Source of the DNA: Parasponia andersonii
Taxonomy: Eukaryota; Streptophyta; Magnoliopsida; Rosales; Cannabaceae
Assembly (NCBI GenBank): GCA_002914805.1
Contig: JXTB01000313.1
Coordinates: 181,895 to 245,894, forward strand
DNA: 64,000 bases
Direction: 5' to 3'
The notes beneath the pieces were generated by a model. That model saw only the letters and a program-made list of their open reading frames with translations, was not told the origin of the DNA and ran no database searches. The translations under genes and the position numbers were made by a program. Shown here one piece after another: positions 11,499 through 24,480 of this stretch (position 1 is the stretch's first letter; each line of letters opens with the position of its first letter).

Positions 11499-13722
11499 TT
11501 TTACTTGTGACTATTTAACTTATTACTTGGGCTTCAAAAATTTACTTTAATTTGGGCTCTCCTATTACCTATTGGGACAAGATAAATGATATTGGACTAA
11601 AGGATTAAAATCTAATGATAATTATAAATAAGAATACTAATAATTTCAAATTTGGACTTTCCTATTACCTTTTGGACCAAGATAAATGATTATTGAACTC
11701 AAACAATTTAGGGACCAATAGTAAACATAATTAATTAGGCCTATTTCATATTAACAACAATAGCCATATATGTTGTAAAATAATTTATACTTGCAATTAG
11801 GCACATAGTTCAACTTGGCATTCTTGTGTGTATCTCACTGCAACATATTCATGAAATTCATTAGTGTATAACTACTCAATTTCTATGATCAAAGAAATAA
11901 AATATACATAATAAAATTTTAGACAAGAAAATTAACATGATAAATGCTGGAAATTCTGAAAAATAAATTTCGAAAAACGATTTTACCGAAAACGATTTTC
12001 GCAGTTTTGTAAACAAATCAAGAACACAGCGGAATAGGTATTTTAAAATTTTCTTGAAATTTTACAAAAAAAAACGTATGATCGTTGATCTAACATAAAT
12101 CAATTCATAGATCTTGGTTTAGATAAAACCTGGAAGTGCTTCACAACCATTGAGCCTTCCCATCTATTCTCTAGAGCTCGTTAAATGATCCGATGTGTGG
12201 GCACCTTCTTGATTCCCAACAAGAGATGAGCGAATGATCTGGAAGACGATATTCCTTCTCCTTGAGTGCACATCTACGACCATAGGTATCTCTTCCTTAG
12301 TGGCCATAAACGAACATGGGACTTCTCCCGTGACGGCTTGTCTCTCCCACTCTCTCTTTTTCTCTCTGTCACATGAAAAAGCACAGTTATTGTGCATGAG
12401 TGGCGTGTAGAACCCTTAGAGACACTTAGGAGAACTTTTCTCTTAAGTATTTGAAGAGATGTAAACCTTAATGGGCTTACTGGACTCAACTGATCATTTA
12501 ATTAGTTATTGGGCTATGTGTGAGCTAGACAGGGGACTTTATGGATCCAAATAGTCTAAGCTCTAATGGACCAATTACCCATAATCATAATTAACTTTTA
12601 ATTATTTGGGGCACTCCACGATAGGCCCAATATTGCACTCTTAGACTAAATGTCATATATTTTCTATGAAGCTAATTAACACTTTAATTAACTTGATCCA
12701 TTTAGTATATACTATACATGCAAACATATCCCCGATGCAATGCCGTACTAGTGATGTGAAATTATCGTATTACCCTTCTAGTACATATTTACTTTTGAGT
12801 TACCTTTTTTCATCTAATGGATAATAATTGACTACGGTGTTTGTAACTGCCCATACAAACACAGTCAAATTCACAAAATGAATACCTGGCACCTAGTTTT
12901 TTATTATCTAAGTCCTTGAAAAAACTCAAAGTGACATTATATGCATGGTGTCCAAATCATGAAAGGCATTTTTGTCAATTCACAAATCTTATCTTCCATG
13001 ATACTAGAGTTCGAACCATATAATCGGAACTAGTCCTTTAGTAAGTCAAAAAGATAAAACTCATAAAAGCAAGTCCAAAAATCACTAAGATTAAGACAAT
13101 CTTGTAATAGTGCTAGATTAGTGAAAGATAGAATATTGAGTTACAGAACTTAATCTCAAATTCTATTGAATATTGAGTTACGGAACTTAACCTCAATTTC
13201 TATTTTCACTTGGTCCAGTTCAATGCATTTATAACTTTCTTATAACGTACTAGTGTTTCAATCCGAAGTCAGACATTTAAGTGATTGGAAACTTCATCAA
13301 TCCCATTGAAATAGACAAAACATTCTAAAGCAAAATAAAATATTCCATCTTTATTTGCAGAATATGAACTTTTAATTTAGACATAATGAAATAAAAAATT
13401 TAGTCTCCCACATGTGAACACTTCACACAAACAATTATTTATTACTCATTATTAGTCATGGAAACTTTTAGACGTTTGCATAATAGAAAATATAAACATC
13501 ACATGTATATTATTAGGACATAATATGGAATTTATTAATAATAAATAGATAACACTTAAATCCAATAAACACTATTTAAAATGCCAAACAAAGAAATTGT
13601 TTTCTAGGGCATATTCCCAACAATAAATTCATTCTTTAAGAGAATACACTAATATTAAAAGATCGTGATAAATAATTATTAAAATATTTTTTTTCAAGTC
13701 TAAGGTTTTCTCGGATTTTACA
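8556..13722 (-). repeat. Element Y 3' LTR (left), with nested solo LTR
   Basis: Starts TATAACGACCCGACTTTT (TG mutated to TA) and ends GATTTTACA. Without the 1678-base insertion and its target copy it is about 3.48 kb, close to the 3.56 kb right LTR. It contains a TA run followed by 22 T (11461-11502). The open frame at 9129-9431 has no recognisable product and recurs in shortened form at 20198-20425. Confidence 0.92.
11940..13627 (-). mobile_element. Copia-type solo LTR nested in the LTR of Y
   Basis: The LTR itself is 11945-13622, flanked by ATAAA at 11940-11944 and 13623-13627. In the other Y LTR the unoccupied site is 23011-23015. Read on the minus strand it begins TGTTGGGAATATGCCC and ends TTCCAGCA, with TG...CA ends. 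No gag or pol coding lies within it, so it is a solo LTR left by recombination, of a style seen in plant Ty1/copia elements; the family is not certain. Small minus-strand frames at 12164-12489 show no known domain. Confidence 0.85.
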
Positions 13723-13757
13723 ATCTTCCCTACTTATGAAATTTTCGTCCTCAAAAA
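13723..13757 (-). promoter_or_regulatory. Element Y polypurine tract
   Basis: On the minus strand, between the pol stop and the 3' LTR, comes GAGGACGAAAATTTC and then AAGTAGGGAAGAT directly before the LTR TG. This is the plus-strand primer region typical of Del/Tekay elements. Confidence 0.8.
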
Positions 13758-15406
13758 TTACAATAGGTGTGGGCACTTTTTTTTCATCTCTTCTTCTCGT
13801 TCCCATATGGCCTCTTCGATTTTGTGATTACACCACAATACCTTAACCATAGGTATTGTCTTGTTCTGCAAAGCTTTCTCTTCAAGTGCTAATGTTTTAA
13901 CTAGTTTTTCTTCGTAAGTTAAGTCTTCATGAATCTTGATGGGTTCATTATTTAATATATGTGAAGGGTTCGGGACATATTTTTCAGCATAGATACATAA
14001 AAGACATTATATACATTAGCCAATTCTGGTGATAAAGCCAACCTATATGCTACTTTTCCCACCCATTTGAGGATCTCGAATGGTCTAATATATCTTAGAC
14101 TCAATTTACCCTTTTTTCCGAACCTCATAACACTTTTCATTGGTACAACCTTAAGAAAAACTACGTCTCCCACTTGAAATTCTAATGATGTTCTCTGCTT
14201 GTCAGCATGGCTTTTTTGTCGACTTTGGGCAATTTCCATCCTTTTCCTGATTATTTGTACTGGTTCACTGGTCTCCCTTATGAAGTCAGTGGTCTATAAA
14301 TACTTCTCCCTAGGATTATACCAATGGATTGGAGATATACATTTCTTTCCATAAAGCGCTTCATAAGGTGCTACCTTGATAGAAGCTTGATAGCTATTAT
14401 TATAAGAGAATTCTATCAATGGAAGCATCTTGTTCCATGCTCCTTTAAAGTCTATCACATAAGCCTTGAGCATATCCTCTAGAGTTTGGATGGTTTGTTC
14501 TGACTGCCCGTCCGTTTACGGATGGAAAGCTAGGCTAAAAAGTAGCTTTGTTCCTAAAGCTTGTTGAACCTTCCTCCAAAAACTAGAAGTAAATCGACTG
14601 TCGCAGTCAAAAATGATCGATCGTGGTATTCCATGTAGTCTAACTATCTCAGTCACATATAATTCAGCCAACTTTTCTAATGAATAAGTGATTTTCATCG
14701 GTAGAAAATGTGATGATTTAGTCAATTGATTCACAATCACCCATATTGCGTCGTATCCTTCACGCATTTTAGATAACCCAATCACAAAATTCATGGAAAT
14801 TTTCTCCCATTTTCACTCAAGAATTTGAATTAGTTGTAACTCCCTAGTAGGCCTCTTGTGTTTAGCCTTGACTTTTTGACAAGTCAAACATCTCTATACG
14901 TAATTTGCCACATAATTTTTCATTGCATTCCACCAAAAGTACTTTTTGAGATCATTATACATCTTTGTTATACCAGGGTGGACAGAATAAAGGGTTTCAT
15001 ATGCTTCGAAAAGGATTTGATTCCTCATTTCTTTATCATTTGGTATGCACAATCTACCATTTAACTTCAGGATTCTATCAGAAGAGATGTTGAATTCTGA
15101 CTGTCTACCCTCCGTAATATCTTCTCTAATTCGTACTAAAGCTGGATCAAGCTCTTGAGCTTCCTTCATGTTCTTAAGAATGTTTGGTTTGAGAGTTAAA
15201 GTTGTCAATTTTCCTACTATTAACTCTAAACTGACACTGTTAATATCTTCTTGTAAAAACTTAGGTAAGGCTTTTATTGACATTAAGGTTGTAGTTATTT
15301 TCCTACTTAGTGTGTCTACGACCTTATTTGCCTTACCTGCATGGTATAAGATTACACAATCATAATCCTTAACCAACTCCAGCCACCTACGCAACCTCAT
15401 GTTCAA
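13758..15406 (-). pseudogene. Element Y RNase H end, integrase and chromodomain
   Basis: From 15406 down: end of RNase H, then the zinc-binding part of integrase (His in [10 protein letters not shown], Cys pair near 14885). The core follows: first acidic position in MNFVIGLSK near 14790, second Asp in IIFDCDSRFTSSFW, Glu in DGQSEQT at about 14510. A GKLSLRYIRPFEIL segment (14120) leads to a chromodomain (about 13760-13910) with VKVLWCNHKIEEAIWE. The first catalytic Asp is replaced by Asn (AAT for GAT), besides several stops. Chromodomains direct integration to particular chromatin in this clade. The stop is TAA at 13758-13760. Confidence 0.9.
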
Positions 15407-16892
15407 CTTTTTCTGAGTGAATATGTATTTTAGGCTTTTATGATCAGTGTAAATTCAACATTGAATCCTGTACAAATAGTGTCGCTAAAGTTTGAGGTGC
15501 AAAGCTATAGCAGCAAGTTCAAGATCATAGGTTGGGTAGTTCTTCTTGTACTCCTTTAGTTGTCGAGAACCATATGTCATGATTTTGCCTTATTGTATCA
15601 ATACTATTCCCAGTCCTAACTTAGATGCATCACTAAAGATATCAAACTGTCCTTCGTCTGACAGGATAATAAGAATAGGTGCACTAGTAAGCCTATTCTT
15701 CAACTCTTGAAAACTTTCTTCGCACTCCTCCGTCTATTCGTATTTCTTTCCTTTTTGCATAAGAGCAGTGAAAGGTGTGCAGCGAGTTTTGAAAATCCTT
15801 CTATGAATCTTCGATAATAGCCTGCTAATCCCAAAAAGCTCCTCACTTCTATCACAGTTTTGGGTACTGACTAGTTGTTGATTGTCTCTATCTTTGAGGG
15901 GTCTACCGATATACCTTCGCTTGAGATGACATGTCCTAGAAATTAGACTTGGTCAAGCCAAAATTTGCACTTGGAAAATTTGGCGTAGAGACGATGTTCT
16001 CTCAATTTCTACGATGCAAGTCTAAGATTTTGTTCATGTTCTTCTTGAGACCTTGAATAAATCAATATATCATCAATGAAGACTATGAAAACCTTGTCCA
16101 AGTATTCCTTAAATACTTGATTCATTAGATCCATGAATGATGCAGGGGCATTGGTTAACCTAAAAGACATTACTAAGAACTCATAATGTCTATATCGGGT
16201 TCGGAAAGTAGACTTTGGAACATTACTTTCTTTAATTCTCAATTGATAGTAGCAAGTTCACAGATCAATCTTTGAGAAAATTGTAGCTCCTTCAATTGAT
16301 CGAACAAGTCATCTATTCTTGGAAATGGATATTTGTTCTTTATAGTGACATTGTTTAGTTCCCTATAGTCAATACACATTCTGAATGTGTCATCCTTTTT
16401 CCTTACAAATAACACTGGTGCACCCTATGGTGAGTGGCTTGGTTTGATGAAACCTCTGTCTAACAACTCTTGCAGTTGAGTTTGCAGTTCCTTTAGCTCA
16501 ATGGGAGCCATTATGTATAGTACTTTGGAAATAGGGGTAGTACCTGGCAGTAATTCGATTTCGAAGGAAATTTCTCGCTCTGGCGGTAGTCCTAGCAGAT
16601 CTTCGGGAAATACATCGATGTACTCCTTAACGATTATTACATTCTCTAGTCTCTTCTTTTCTTCTATACTCTTATCTAGTATATTAGCTAAATATCCTAG
16701 ACACCTATTATTCAACATTCTCCTTACTTGTATTATTGAGAGCATCATCCAAGTTTGCTTCATAGAATCTCTGTTGTAAGCAAACTTTTCTGCTCCTGGA
16801 GGCTTGAATGTGACCGTATGACTTCGACATTTAATACTAGCATTATACCTTCCTAAAAAGTCCATCCCTAGAATGACATCGTAATCTGTCAT
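15407..16892 (-). pseudogene. Element Y reverse transcriptase and RNase H
   Basis: The 155-residue frame 16892-16425 spans the end of protease and the RT start (LPPEREISFEIELLPGT, LLDRGFIKPSHSP). RT motifs continue in broken frames: [18 protein letters not shown] near 16400, and catalytic FIDDILIYS at about 16060-16090. RNase H follows at 15400-15850. Stops and frameshifts separate these pieces. Confidence 0.88.
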
Positions 16893-17285
16893 TTCTAGGA
16901 TGACTAGATCAGCATACAGTTCTCTAGTGGTTATAATTATTTGAACGTGCCTAATCTAATGCCTTGCAGTCAAGGTTACTCCTGAGGGTAGAGCTATGTT
17001 AAGGGTTTTAGTCATTCTATTACTACCCTAAGCTATCCTTTTTGCAAACCTAAGTGATACAAAATAATGTATGGCACCTGAATCAAACAAGACATATGCA
17101 TTTTGAGTGGCAACAGATAGCTGACCTGTGACCACATTAGAAGTTCCTACCTCGGCATCTTCCTTAGTGATAGTGTACACTTGTCATTGGTCTCTGGACC
17201 TTCCAATCTTCCTTGACTAATCTGAGGTCCCTCAAGTTTGATCTGCATGTTATGGATCCGAGATATTTGTGGCCTGGGTATAGTA
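16850..17285 (-). pseudogene. Element Y aspartic protease
   Basis: The active-site motif FDSGAIHYFVS (around 17065-17100, minus strand) matches the DSGATHSFIS signature of chromoviral proteases, and DYDVILGMDFLGRYNA follows at 16830-16890. It lies between gag and RT. The frame is broken upstream of 16900. Confidence 0.82.
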
Positions 17286-18414
17286 GGCTGGTTTAGCTGG
17301 TTCTATTTGTTGTAGCAATTTTTGGCATAATGGCCCTCCTTGCCACAGATATAACATGTGTTCAAGCCAAAACGACATTTTCTGGGGTGTTTTCTCCCAT
17401 ACTTGGGACACGGTAGAAAATCAACCTTTGCTTTCTTTTGTGAATGAGGCTCTCCTTTTTGGTTTTTTTGACCATTAAAATTATTCTTGCTCTTCTTTCC
17501 ATTATAGTTGTTATTGTTGCTTTGGTTCTTATTTTGGCCAAATTGGGTCCCATATCCTCTTTGGTAGTTATTCTGATTCAGTTTAGCTTGTTTGCATTGG
17601 TTCTTCTTTGCTTCGAAGTATCTCTTTCGCTCTTCTTTGGCTTGGGCGAGACAATACTCTGCTCTAAGTACCTTTTCCATACAATCTGTCACTGTAGTTG
17701 GTGGGTTGTTACCACTATCGATGACAACTGTCAATTTAGGGCAAAACATTTCGAGCATCCTCCTTACTCGTTCCTCTTCAGTGGGTACCAAATAGAGACA
17801 CAGTCGTGCTAGCTGGTTGAACTTTCATACAGCCTTAGTGACTGTCATACTCCCTTGTTTAATATTAATAAATTCATTTTATTGAGCCTCATTGCCATAT
17901 GATTGTAATACTTCTGGTTGAATTCGTGGATGAAATAATTTCACGATATCTCCCTGACATTTCTTCTCATTTGACTGTCTCCCACCAGTATCTTGCATCC
18001 TTCTTCAAAACATAGGAGACACATAATACCTTCTCGTAATCAGTAAGGTTCATAAAGTCCAAGATATTTTAGATTGATGACAACCATTCTTTAGTTACCA
18101 AAGGATTTGTAGATCCCTTAAACTCAACTGGACGCATCTTTCTAAAGTGTTCATATAGGGGTTCTTGGCGAACCGCTCGTTGATCAGGTTCTGGTTGTAC
18201 TATTGGATCTCCCTCTTGAGGTTGTGGTTCTTTAGCATCTACTTGGGGTTCAACGTTTATCTCATGTTAATGTCTTAGTTGCTCATGGAGGTTTCTTATC
18301 TCTTCTTCTTGTGCTTAGAGTCATTGTTGCAAGTTAGCCACAAGGTTACTTAGGTCGGGTCCTTTAGTAGCGTTGATAGGATTAACTCTCAGTCTTCCCC
18401 TTCCTCTAGTCATT
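17285..18414 (-). pseudogene. Element Y gag (nucleocapsid with CCHC knuckle)
   Basis: Starts at ATG near 18414 (MTRGRGRLRVNP). The capsid region carries VEFKGSTNPLVTKEWL and a YEKVLCVSYVLKKDARYWWETV segment. The C-terminal frame 17791-17303 (162 residues) is basic and Asn/Gln-rich and ends with the zinc knuckle CYICGKEGHYAKNC. This is the expected Tekay-type Gag. In-frame stops occur in the capsid part. It is preceded on the same strand by a second gag-like ORF. Confidence 0.87.
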
Positions 18415-18617
18415 TTGTGTTAATAAATTCATTAACCCAGGGTATAACTTATTATTAATTACTAAATCTTGACGATTTATGTAAATAAGAATTATAACAT
18501 ATCACATCTTTTATTGATGAATTTATTCATAGTTTACAAGATCATAGAAATATAGTTTATGACTTAAACTATATTTAACATTACTAATTATTTATTCTCC
18601 TATATCATCATTAGAAG

Positions 18618-19427
18618 GTTATCTCGGGTCTTCTTTGGGGTCCTCCTCTGAATCACCCTCAGAGTCTTCCTCATCATTATCATTGTGTCCTAGCCCAGAG
18701 GGCATAGTACGCTCTGTATCCACTCGTGGTCATATCCTCCTCTGTTGTTCTTCCTTCTCTATAGAAATTTCAGCAATGAAGATGACCATTGCCATAAAAG
18801 TTCTAATGGGGAGGTCAGGATATGATTGAGGAAGTTGAGTCATTATCGAGTGTGGCAACCCTCGTGTATAAACTATATTCAGCACCCATGACGGTAAAGT
18901 AGAAGGACTACAATCCAGTACATCACGAGTAAAATGCATATTATAATCTTCTATTCCCTCATTGAATCGATGTGTCCAATTACTTATTTTTTTTAAGAAG
19001 GCTATCTCTCCTTCTAACGGTCTCCATCGTCGAGAGTGGGATAAAGTTTCTCATATCATTGTTAGGATGTATCCCTTAATGAGTTCTGAATCAGATTGCG
19101 TTCTATTTCTCTAAAATATATTGTGATTTGGCGATAGAACTCATCTTAACTCATACTAATTGGGGAATATCCTGATATGTGCCACCAAGCTCAAGCATTA
19201 TTCTATAGTTGCATAACAGCGAGAATGGTCCATTCGTACTCATGGATGCGGCATGCTAGCAATATTTGCTCAGTTTCATGAAGCCAATCTCTAAATGCTC
19301 TAGATTTAGGTTTTCCATAGTAATATAGTGGTGGTCCAGCCCTAAAGGCAGCCACTACTGCGGCTCCATAAAATTCTACTTGACCAATCTCCTGGTCCAT
19401 CGGGACATCGATCATCAGGGCATCCAT
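18618..19427 (-). pseudogene. Extra gag-like ORF upstream of gag in element Y
   Basis: About 270 codons between the primer site and the normal gag, read in pieces 19427-19203 and 18939-18730 with stops between. Capsid-like features in order: FRDWLHETEQIL, an AWWH motif, a DEFYRQITIYFREIERN block, WTHRFNEGIEDY, then LPIRTFMAMVIFIAEISIEKEEQ and a Glu/Asp-rich tail (18618-18730). This spacing (W..L, WW, W/D..F...YF) resembles Retrotrans_gag domains. The more usual Gag follows 200 bases later. I cannot say whether it is a duplicated gag, a captured gag or a lineage-specific ORF. Confidence 0.6.
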
Positions 19428-19535
19428 TACTCCCTAACACATGCTTATGATTAACTAGCAGACTAAAATGAAATTTCTACTTACTTGAATTGACTAAATC
19501 GTTGCGGAGTGATGCGAGATAAGATGACAGGATAC

Positions 19536-19550
19536 CTGCTTTAATACCAA
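19536..19550 (-). promoter_or_regulatory. Element Y primer-binding site (initiator Met tRNA)
   Basis: On the minus strand, directly after the 5' LTR, TTGGTATTAAAGCAGG matches the 3' end complement of plant initiator-Met tRNA (TGGTATCAGAGC) with two changes. Confidence 0.82.
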
Positions 19551-19551
19551 C

Positions 19552-22525
19552 TGTAACGACCCGACTTTTAAGACCGATATCTACGTATATTCTTAACTTA
19601 ATTTATTCTTTTAAAAATCACAAACTTGGACTATGAAAATTCATGACAATTTTTTTTATTTATATAATTCTCTCAAGATAGTTAACCAATTATTCTAAAC
19701 GTCATATTAAGAAATTTATAGAAACTATTGAAGGAAATATTATTATTTTTTTATGAGAATTAATTAATGTGCAACTAAAAGGGCATCCAGGGGATGAGGG
19801 GGATCACAAGTGGACCTCTTAAATCCCAAGTTCTCCTTAGACAGTTTAAATCTTTTTGACAAAGCTCGTTTAATCTTATATTTGTTTAATTCAATATATT
19901 AGATAATAAAAATACATAATTATTTAAAAATCTTTAATTATTGAAAATATACTTCAAGATAACATATATATATATATATATATGGCATTCTATAAAGGGA
20001 TATTTAGATAAAATTAGTCATATTGTATATAGAAAATGATTACTTAATTTTAGAGGCATAATTAAGCTTAAAATTTAGATTTCATACTTAAACATTTCAT
20101 CTCGTTATTAACTCAAAGAAATATATGACTTAATGTTACATATTTAAGTAAACTGTATCATTTAAAGAGAAGGTAACTTATACAGAAATTTATATTAGTG
20201 GTATCCCAAAGCTTGTGCCTCGCATCCATCCCACCTTCGATTTTAGTCGATCCATCATTCAAAACAAAAGTTGCTTGCTTTTGGTACCTACAACATGGAC
20301 ATTTACACTACGTGAGCTTTCGCTCAGTAAGTACAATTCATCTCATAAAATATTTCATACAAATAATATTTTATGAAAGTTTAATTTTTGCGTCCTTGTG
20401 TAATTTTTCAACTTATATTTTATGAAGTAATCTTTTATCACATATATTATTGTAAAATCTATTATCTTTCTTATGGACCCTTGTGTGCGTATCAAGTGTG
20501 CATTTACCGACTGGGAATCAGGAGAGCGACCCTACTGAAACACCAACGGTCATAAATTAAAAATATTTTCCTCAGGAATTCTCACCTAGTGAAGGTCGGT
20601 GTTGTCTTCCCTTAGAAATCCTCACCTAGTAGAGGTTGGTATGACTCCTTTATATTCTTATTTTTTACTTAGTCTCCTCTTTAACATAAATGGTTGTATC
20701 ATATTTCAAACAAAAACTTATATTTTATATTCTTAATACTCCCTTTAATTGAAGTATATTTATCAAGTTATAAATAATATTGTAAAGTAAATTTACCTCA
20801 TCTTATTATCATAGGAGGCATGTACTTTCATAGGCATATATACAAGCCAAACAAGCATCTCTTGCATAGGCAAAATATCATATTTAATCATCTCAAAGAC
20901 TTTTTTTCAAACAGAACATACTTTTGAAACTATTCATGTTGTATGTGAGATTGTACTTACCTTAAGTCCTTAAAAAATGTTCTTCGTACTTGCAGTGAAA
21001 TACCACACACTTAAGCTTGTTGCAACCACGTGCCTCTTATTTATCCTTTTTATTTATTATTTATACATCAACATTCATTTTATATGTCAACATATGCTAT
21101 CATTGGTCATATGAATCCAATTTTACGTTTTTGAAAACATTCACAACATAAATCCTTAAATAATGTTTCATATTAAAATTGTAGAATTTTGGTGCATAAT
21201 GTGTAGTTAAGGAATTTCATATTTTAGTCCATAATTCTATTCATTCAAAAAATTTACATGAATCTATTTGAAATAAACCAAAATCTAAAGATTATGGTTT
21301 AAAATTTATAAATAAAATTTATCACTATTTGTTTTTCTAATTTAGAATTTGTAATAAAATTGTTAAACATGCGACTAAATGAGAATGATTGAATTTTCGG
21401 GAGAGTTTTATAAATTAAACAAACTCAAAATTTTAAAAGCACATCATTAACATTTTATAACTTATGTATAATATTTGAAAATTCTAAAATAGATAATTTC
21501 ATAGCACTTTAATCACTTGTAATTATACCTTAGAATTTATTTTAGGATTTTGAAATATTGATGCATTGTATATTCCGAAAATTATAATTAATTTTATAGA
21601 CACAAAAAAATTATGAAAACTTTTAGAAACGATCTAAACATATATATGAACATATAAATAAAATTGTAACCCAAAATAAAAATGTTTTCCTTTTGAAATC
21701 ATAGAATTAATTATACAAAATCCGTTTTACAGCTTTTCTTAGCTAACGACTAACTTGTGTTAAATAATTTTTATAAAATTATAGGAATAGGGTATAGAAG
21801 TGAAACTTTCTAGAAATTAAGGATACGTATAGGAATACATTTCACAAAAATTTTAGACCTTAATAAGGTTTCTAACTCTATATATATCATAGATTAAATT
21901 TAAACCTAAGTGCAATAAAATATACAAATCTTGACAGACTAAGAGTTCTAAAAATTAGCTTTTTTTTTCTTGAAACTTGAAGAACTCTAAAAAGAAATTC
22001 TTGAAATAACAATAGATAAAATAGAAACTTTGAGAGAAGGATGGAGGAAAAGAAATGAAGGAACTTGATTATGTTTACAAAAGAGTGCCCTATTTATAGG
22101 TTAATTATGTACATAAAATATAATTCAAAATTAATTCAAAAAAATATTAATAATAATCACCATTTACCTAACTTTTTTTTATTTGTTATCTTTTCATCAT
22201 GCAATTAAATTAATTTTATTAACCTAAGTATACTTCATTCACTTAAAAAAAATAATGTATTATCCTATCATATCTACATCTAGTGTCCATAAAATCTATA
22301 TAATGGATATACCATTCAAATAATTAAAGCATTATTACATAACTTACCTAATTTTTGTTTTGTTTTCTAATGTAATTAATAAATTTCTTTTATTTTAATT
22401 GTAATAATATATAAATAAAATATGTTAATGGTCATTTACATCATTTTCTATTCATATAAATGAATTGATGAATATATATGCATATTATTAAAATGTGTTA
22501 ATGGCTATACTACTAATTCTTCTCA

Positions 22526-22569
<44 letters not shown>

Positions 22570-23112
22570 CCTTACTTGTGACTATTTAACTTATTATTTG
22601 GACTTGAAATATTTACTTCAACTTAGGCTCTCCTATTACCTATTGGGTCAAGATAAATGATATTAGGCTAAAAAATTGAAACCCAATAATAATTACAAAT
22701 AAGAATACTAACAATTTTAAAGTTGGACTTTCCTATTACTTTTTGGGCTAAGATAAATGATTATTGAACTCAAACAATTTAGGGCCTAATAGTAAACCTA
22801 ATTAACTAGGCCTATTTTATATTAACAACTATAGCCACATATGTTGTAAAATAATTTATACTTGTAATTAGGCACATAGTTCAACTTGGCTTTCTTATGT
22901 GTATCTCACTACAACATATTTACAAAATTTATTAGTATATAACTACTCAATTTCTATGGTCAAAGAAAGGAAATATATATAATAAAATTTTAGGTAAGAA
23001 AATTAACATGATAAATTCATTCTTTAAGAGAATACACTAATATTAAAAGATCATGATAAATAATTATTAAAATATTTTGTTTTTCAAGTCTAGGGTTTTT
23101 TCGAGTTTTACA
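19552..23112 (-). repeat. Element Y 5' LTR (right)
   Basis: Starts TGTAACGACCCGACTTTT and ends GAGTTTTACA, aligning with 8556-13722. It has an extra tandem copy of about 54 bases around 20565-20640 (two CTCACCTAGTRRAGGT blocks against one in the left LTR) and a TA run at 22529-22567. It contains the unoccupied ATAAA site of the copia solo LTR at 23011-23015. Confidence 0.93.
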
Positions 23113-24480
23113 ACTAGTCTTCCTACTACAATACTGCGATGCCTAAGATATATCTCATGTGTGATCCTATGGTATGTACAACATGTAACAAGATATATAT
23201 AATAACCATGTAGAGTATAACCAAATAATACTTTAAAAGTCTACTTGATATTATTCTGGAATTTATTGTACCTTGGGTAGGAAATCTGATAAATCACTCA
23301 AGATCACGATTTTATAAATAAGTATGGAAGTCACACAGTCTAATTCCAGAATAATCCAAGATTTCCTAACAGTTCATTAAAATATTATTTAATTCACGAT
23401 TTTTTTACAAGATAGTCATAAGATAAATTTTTAATTAAATCATGTATAAAACTAGATTTTTGAGCCTCTACCTCAATTGAGTGTCCAAATAGTGCTACGG
23501 AGCTATAGAGAAAGTTTTGCATCATTTGGATATCGTTTGGAAGATCGGGCCTCGTTTTCGAACCTTTGATCGATAGGTTTGAAAACTCGATTTTCAATCA
23601 GAGCTTCAGATCGTGAAATAGGCTTCGCCACTGAATTTAGAGCACCCAAAAATGCTAGGTTAGACATATGATTTGACCAATTCGGGCTCAGGCCGAAACC
23701 AAACCCACGGCACGCAAAACGGAACGATTTAAGTCGTTAGATTTGGATTTTCTTACTCGTCACCAAATATAGGCAAAATATATATATCAAAATTTTTGTT
23801 TTCACGAGTACATCACAAATATTAAGCTTATTTTACGATATAACGGTCAGATTGAAAATTTAAATATGAAACTAAAATAGCTCAAAATTAACAAAAATGA
23901 CAAAATTTAATCCGGACAATATTAAGTCAAGATATATATACCATGTTGAAGATCGTGATGAGTCAAGTTGAACGAGACCGGTTTCACTGCGAATGGACAT
24001 CGGAATCGGCGTCCACGTCCGAAAATGTCCATGGCTACTGCACGTCATTAGCGACGAACCAGGCCATTTCATGCGATGAGACCGTAGGCGTTGGCTTTCT
24101 CCGAAGCCTACCTGTTGATTCCCACCAGTGGCGGCACTCGACGACGTCGGCAAGTGCTTCATCGGAATTCCGTCAGTATTTTGACATTTTCGTTGGATTT
24201 TACAGAGATAGGATCGGGAGAGGAGAGAGAGAGAGAGCTGAGAGTTAATCAGCTTGGCCACATTTCCAAGCTTAAATAGGCCAAAAGTTTTTGCTCTTAA
24301 ACCCCTCATTCAAGAATTTCCTCACTTTTATCAACAGTATTGCACTTAAGTCCTTGATTTTTCAAAATCTCTTCAATTTTATCCAAATTTGAAATTTTTA
24401 TTTATCAATCTATTTTATTTTATTTTAATTTAATTGGTCGAATGACCAAATTACCCTTACGAAAGTAAAGGGATTTCACA
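23113..24480 (-). repeat. Element X left (3') LTR, inner part
   Basis: Resumes the X LTR after the Y target copy and aligns with 28951-30315. It includes a GA run near 24220-24238 and ends GGGATTTCACA. The plus-strand frame 23943-24248 and its counterpart at 29758-30135 are similar, Arg/Ser-rich and not recognisable as proteins; they mark the GC-richer part of the LTR. Confidence 0.9.

Larger units (their letters stand above)
8556..23112 (-). mobile_element. Element Y: Tekay/Del-like chromovirus
   Basis: LTRs 8556-13722 and 19552-23112, target-site copies ACTAG at 8551-8555 and 23113-23117. The minus-strand interior has an Met-tRNA primer site, an extra gag-like ORF, gag with a CCHC knuckle, protease, RT, RNase H, integrase with a C-terminal chromodomain, and a polypurine tract. 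The unoccupied site survives in the other X LTR at 28941-28960, which reads straight through ACTAG. The left LTR is longer only because of a 1.68 kb solo LTR. LTRs differ at about 9 of the first 135 bases by eye. All ORFs are broken. Confidence 0.93.
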
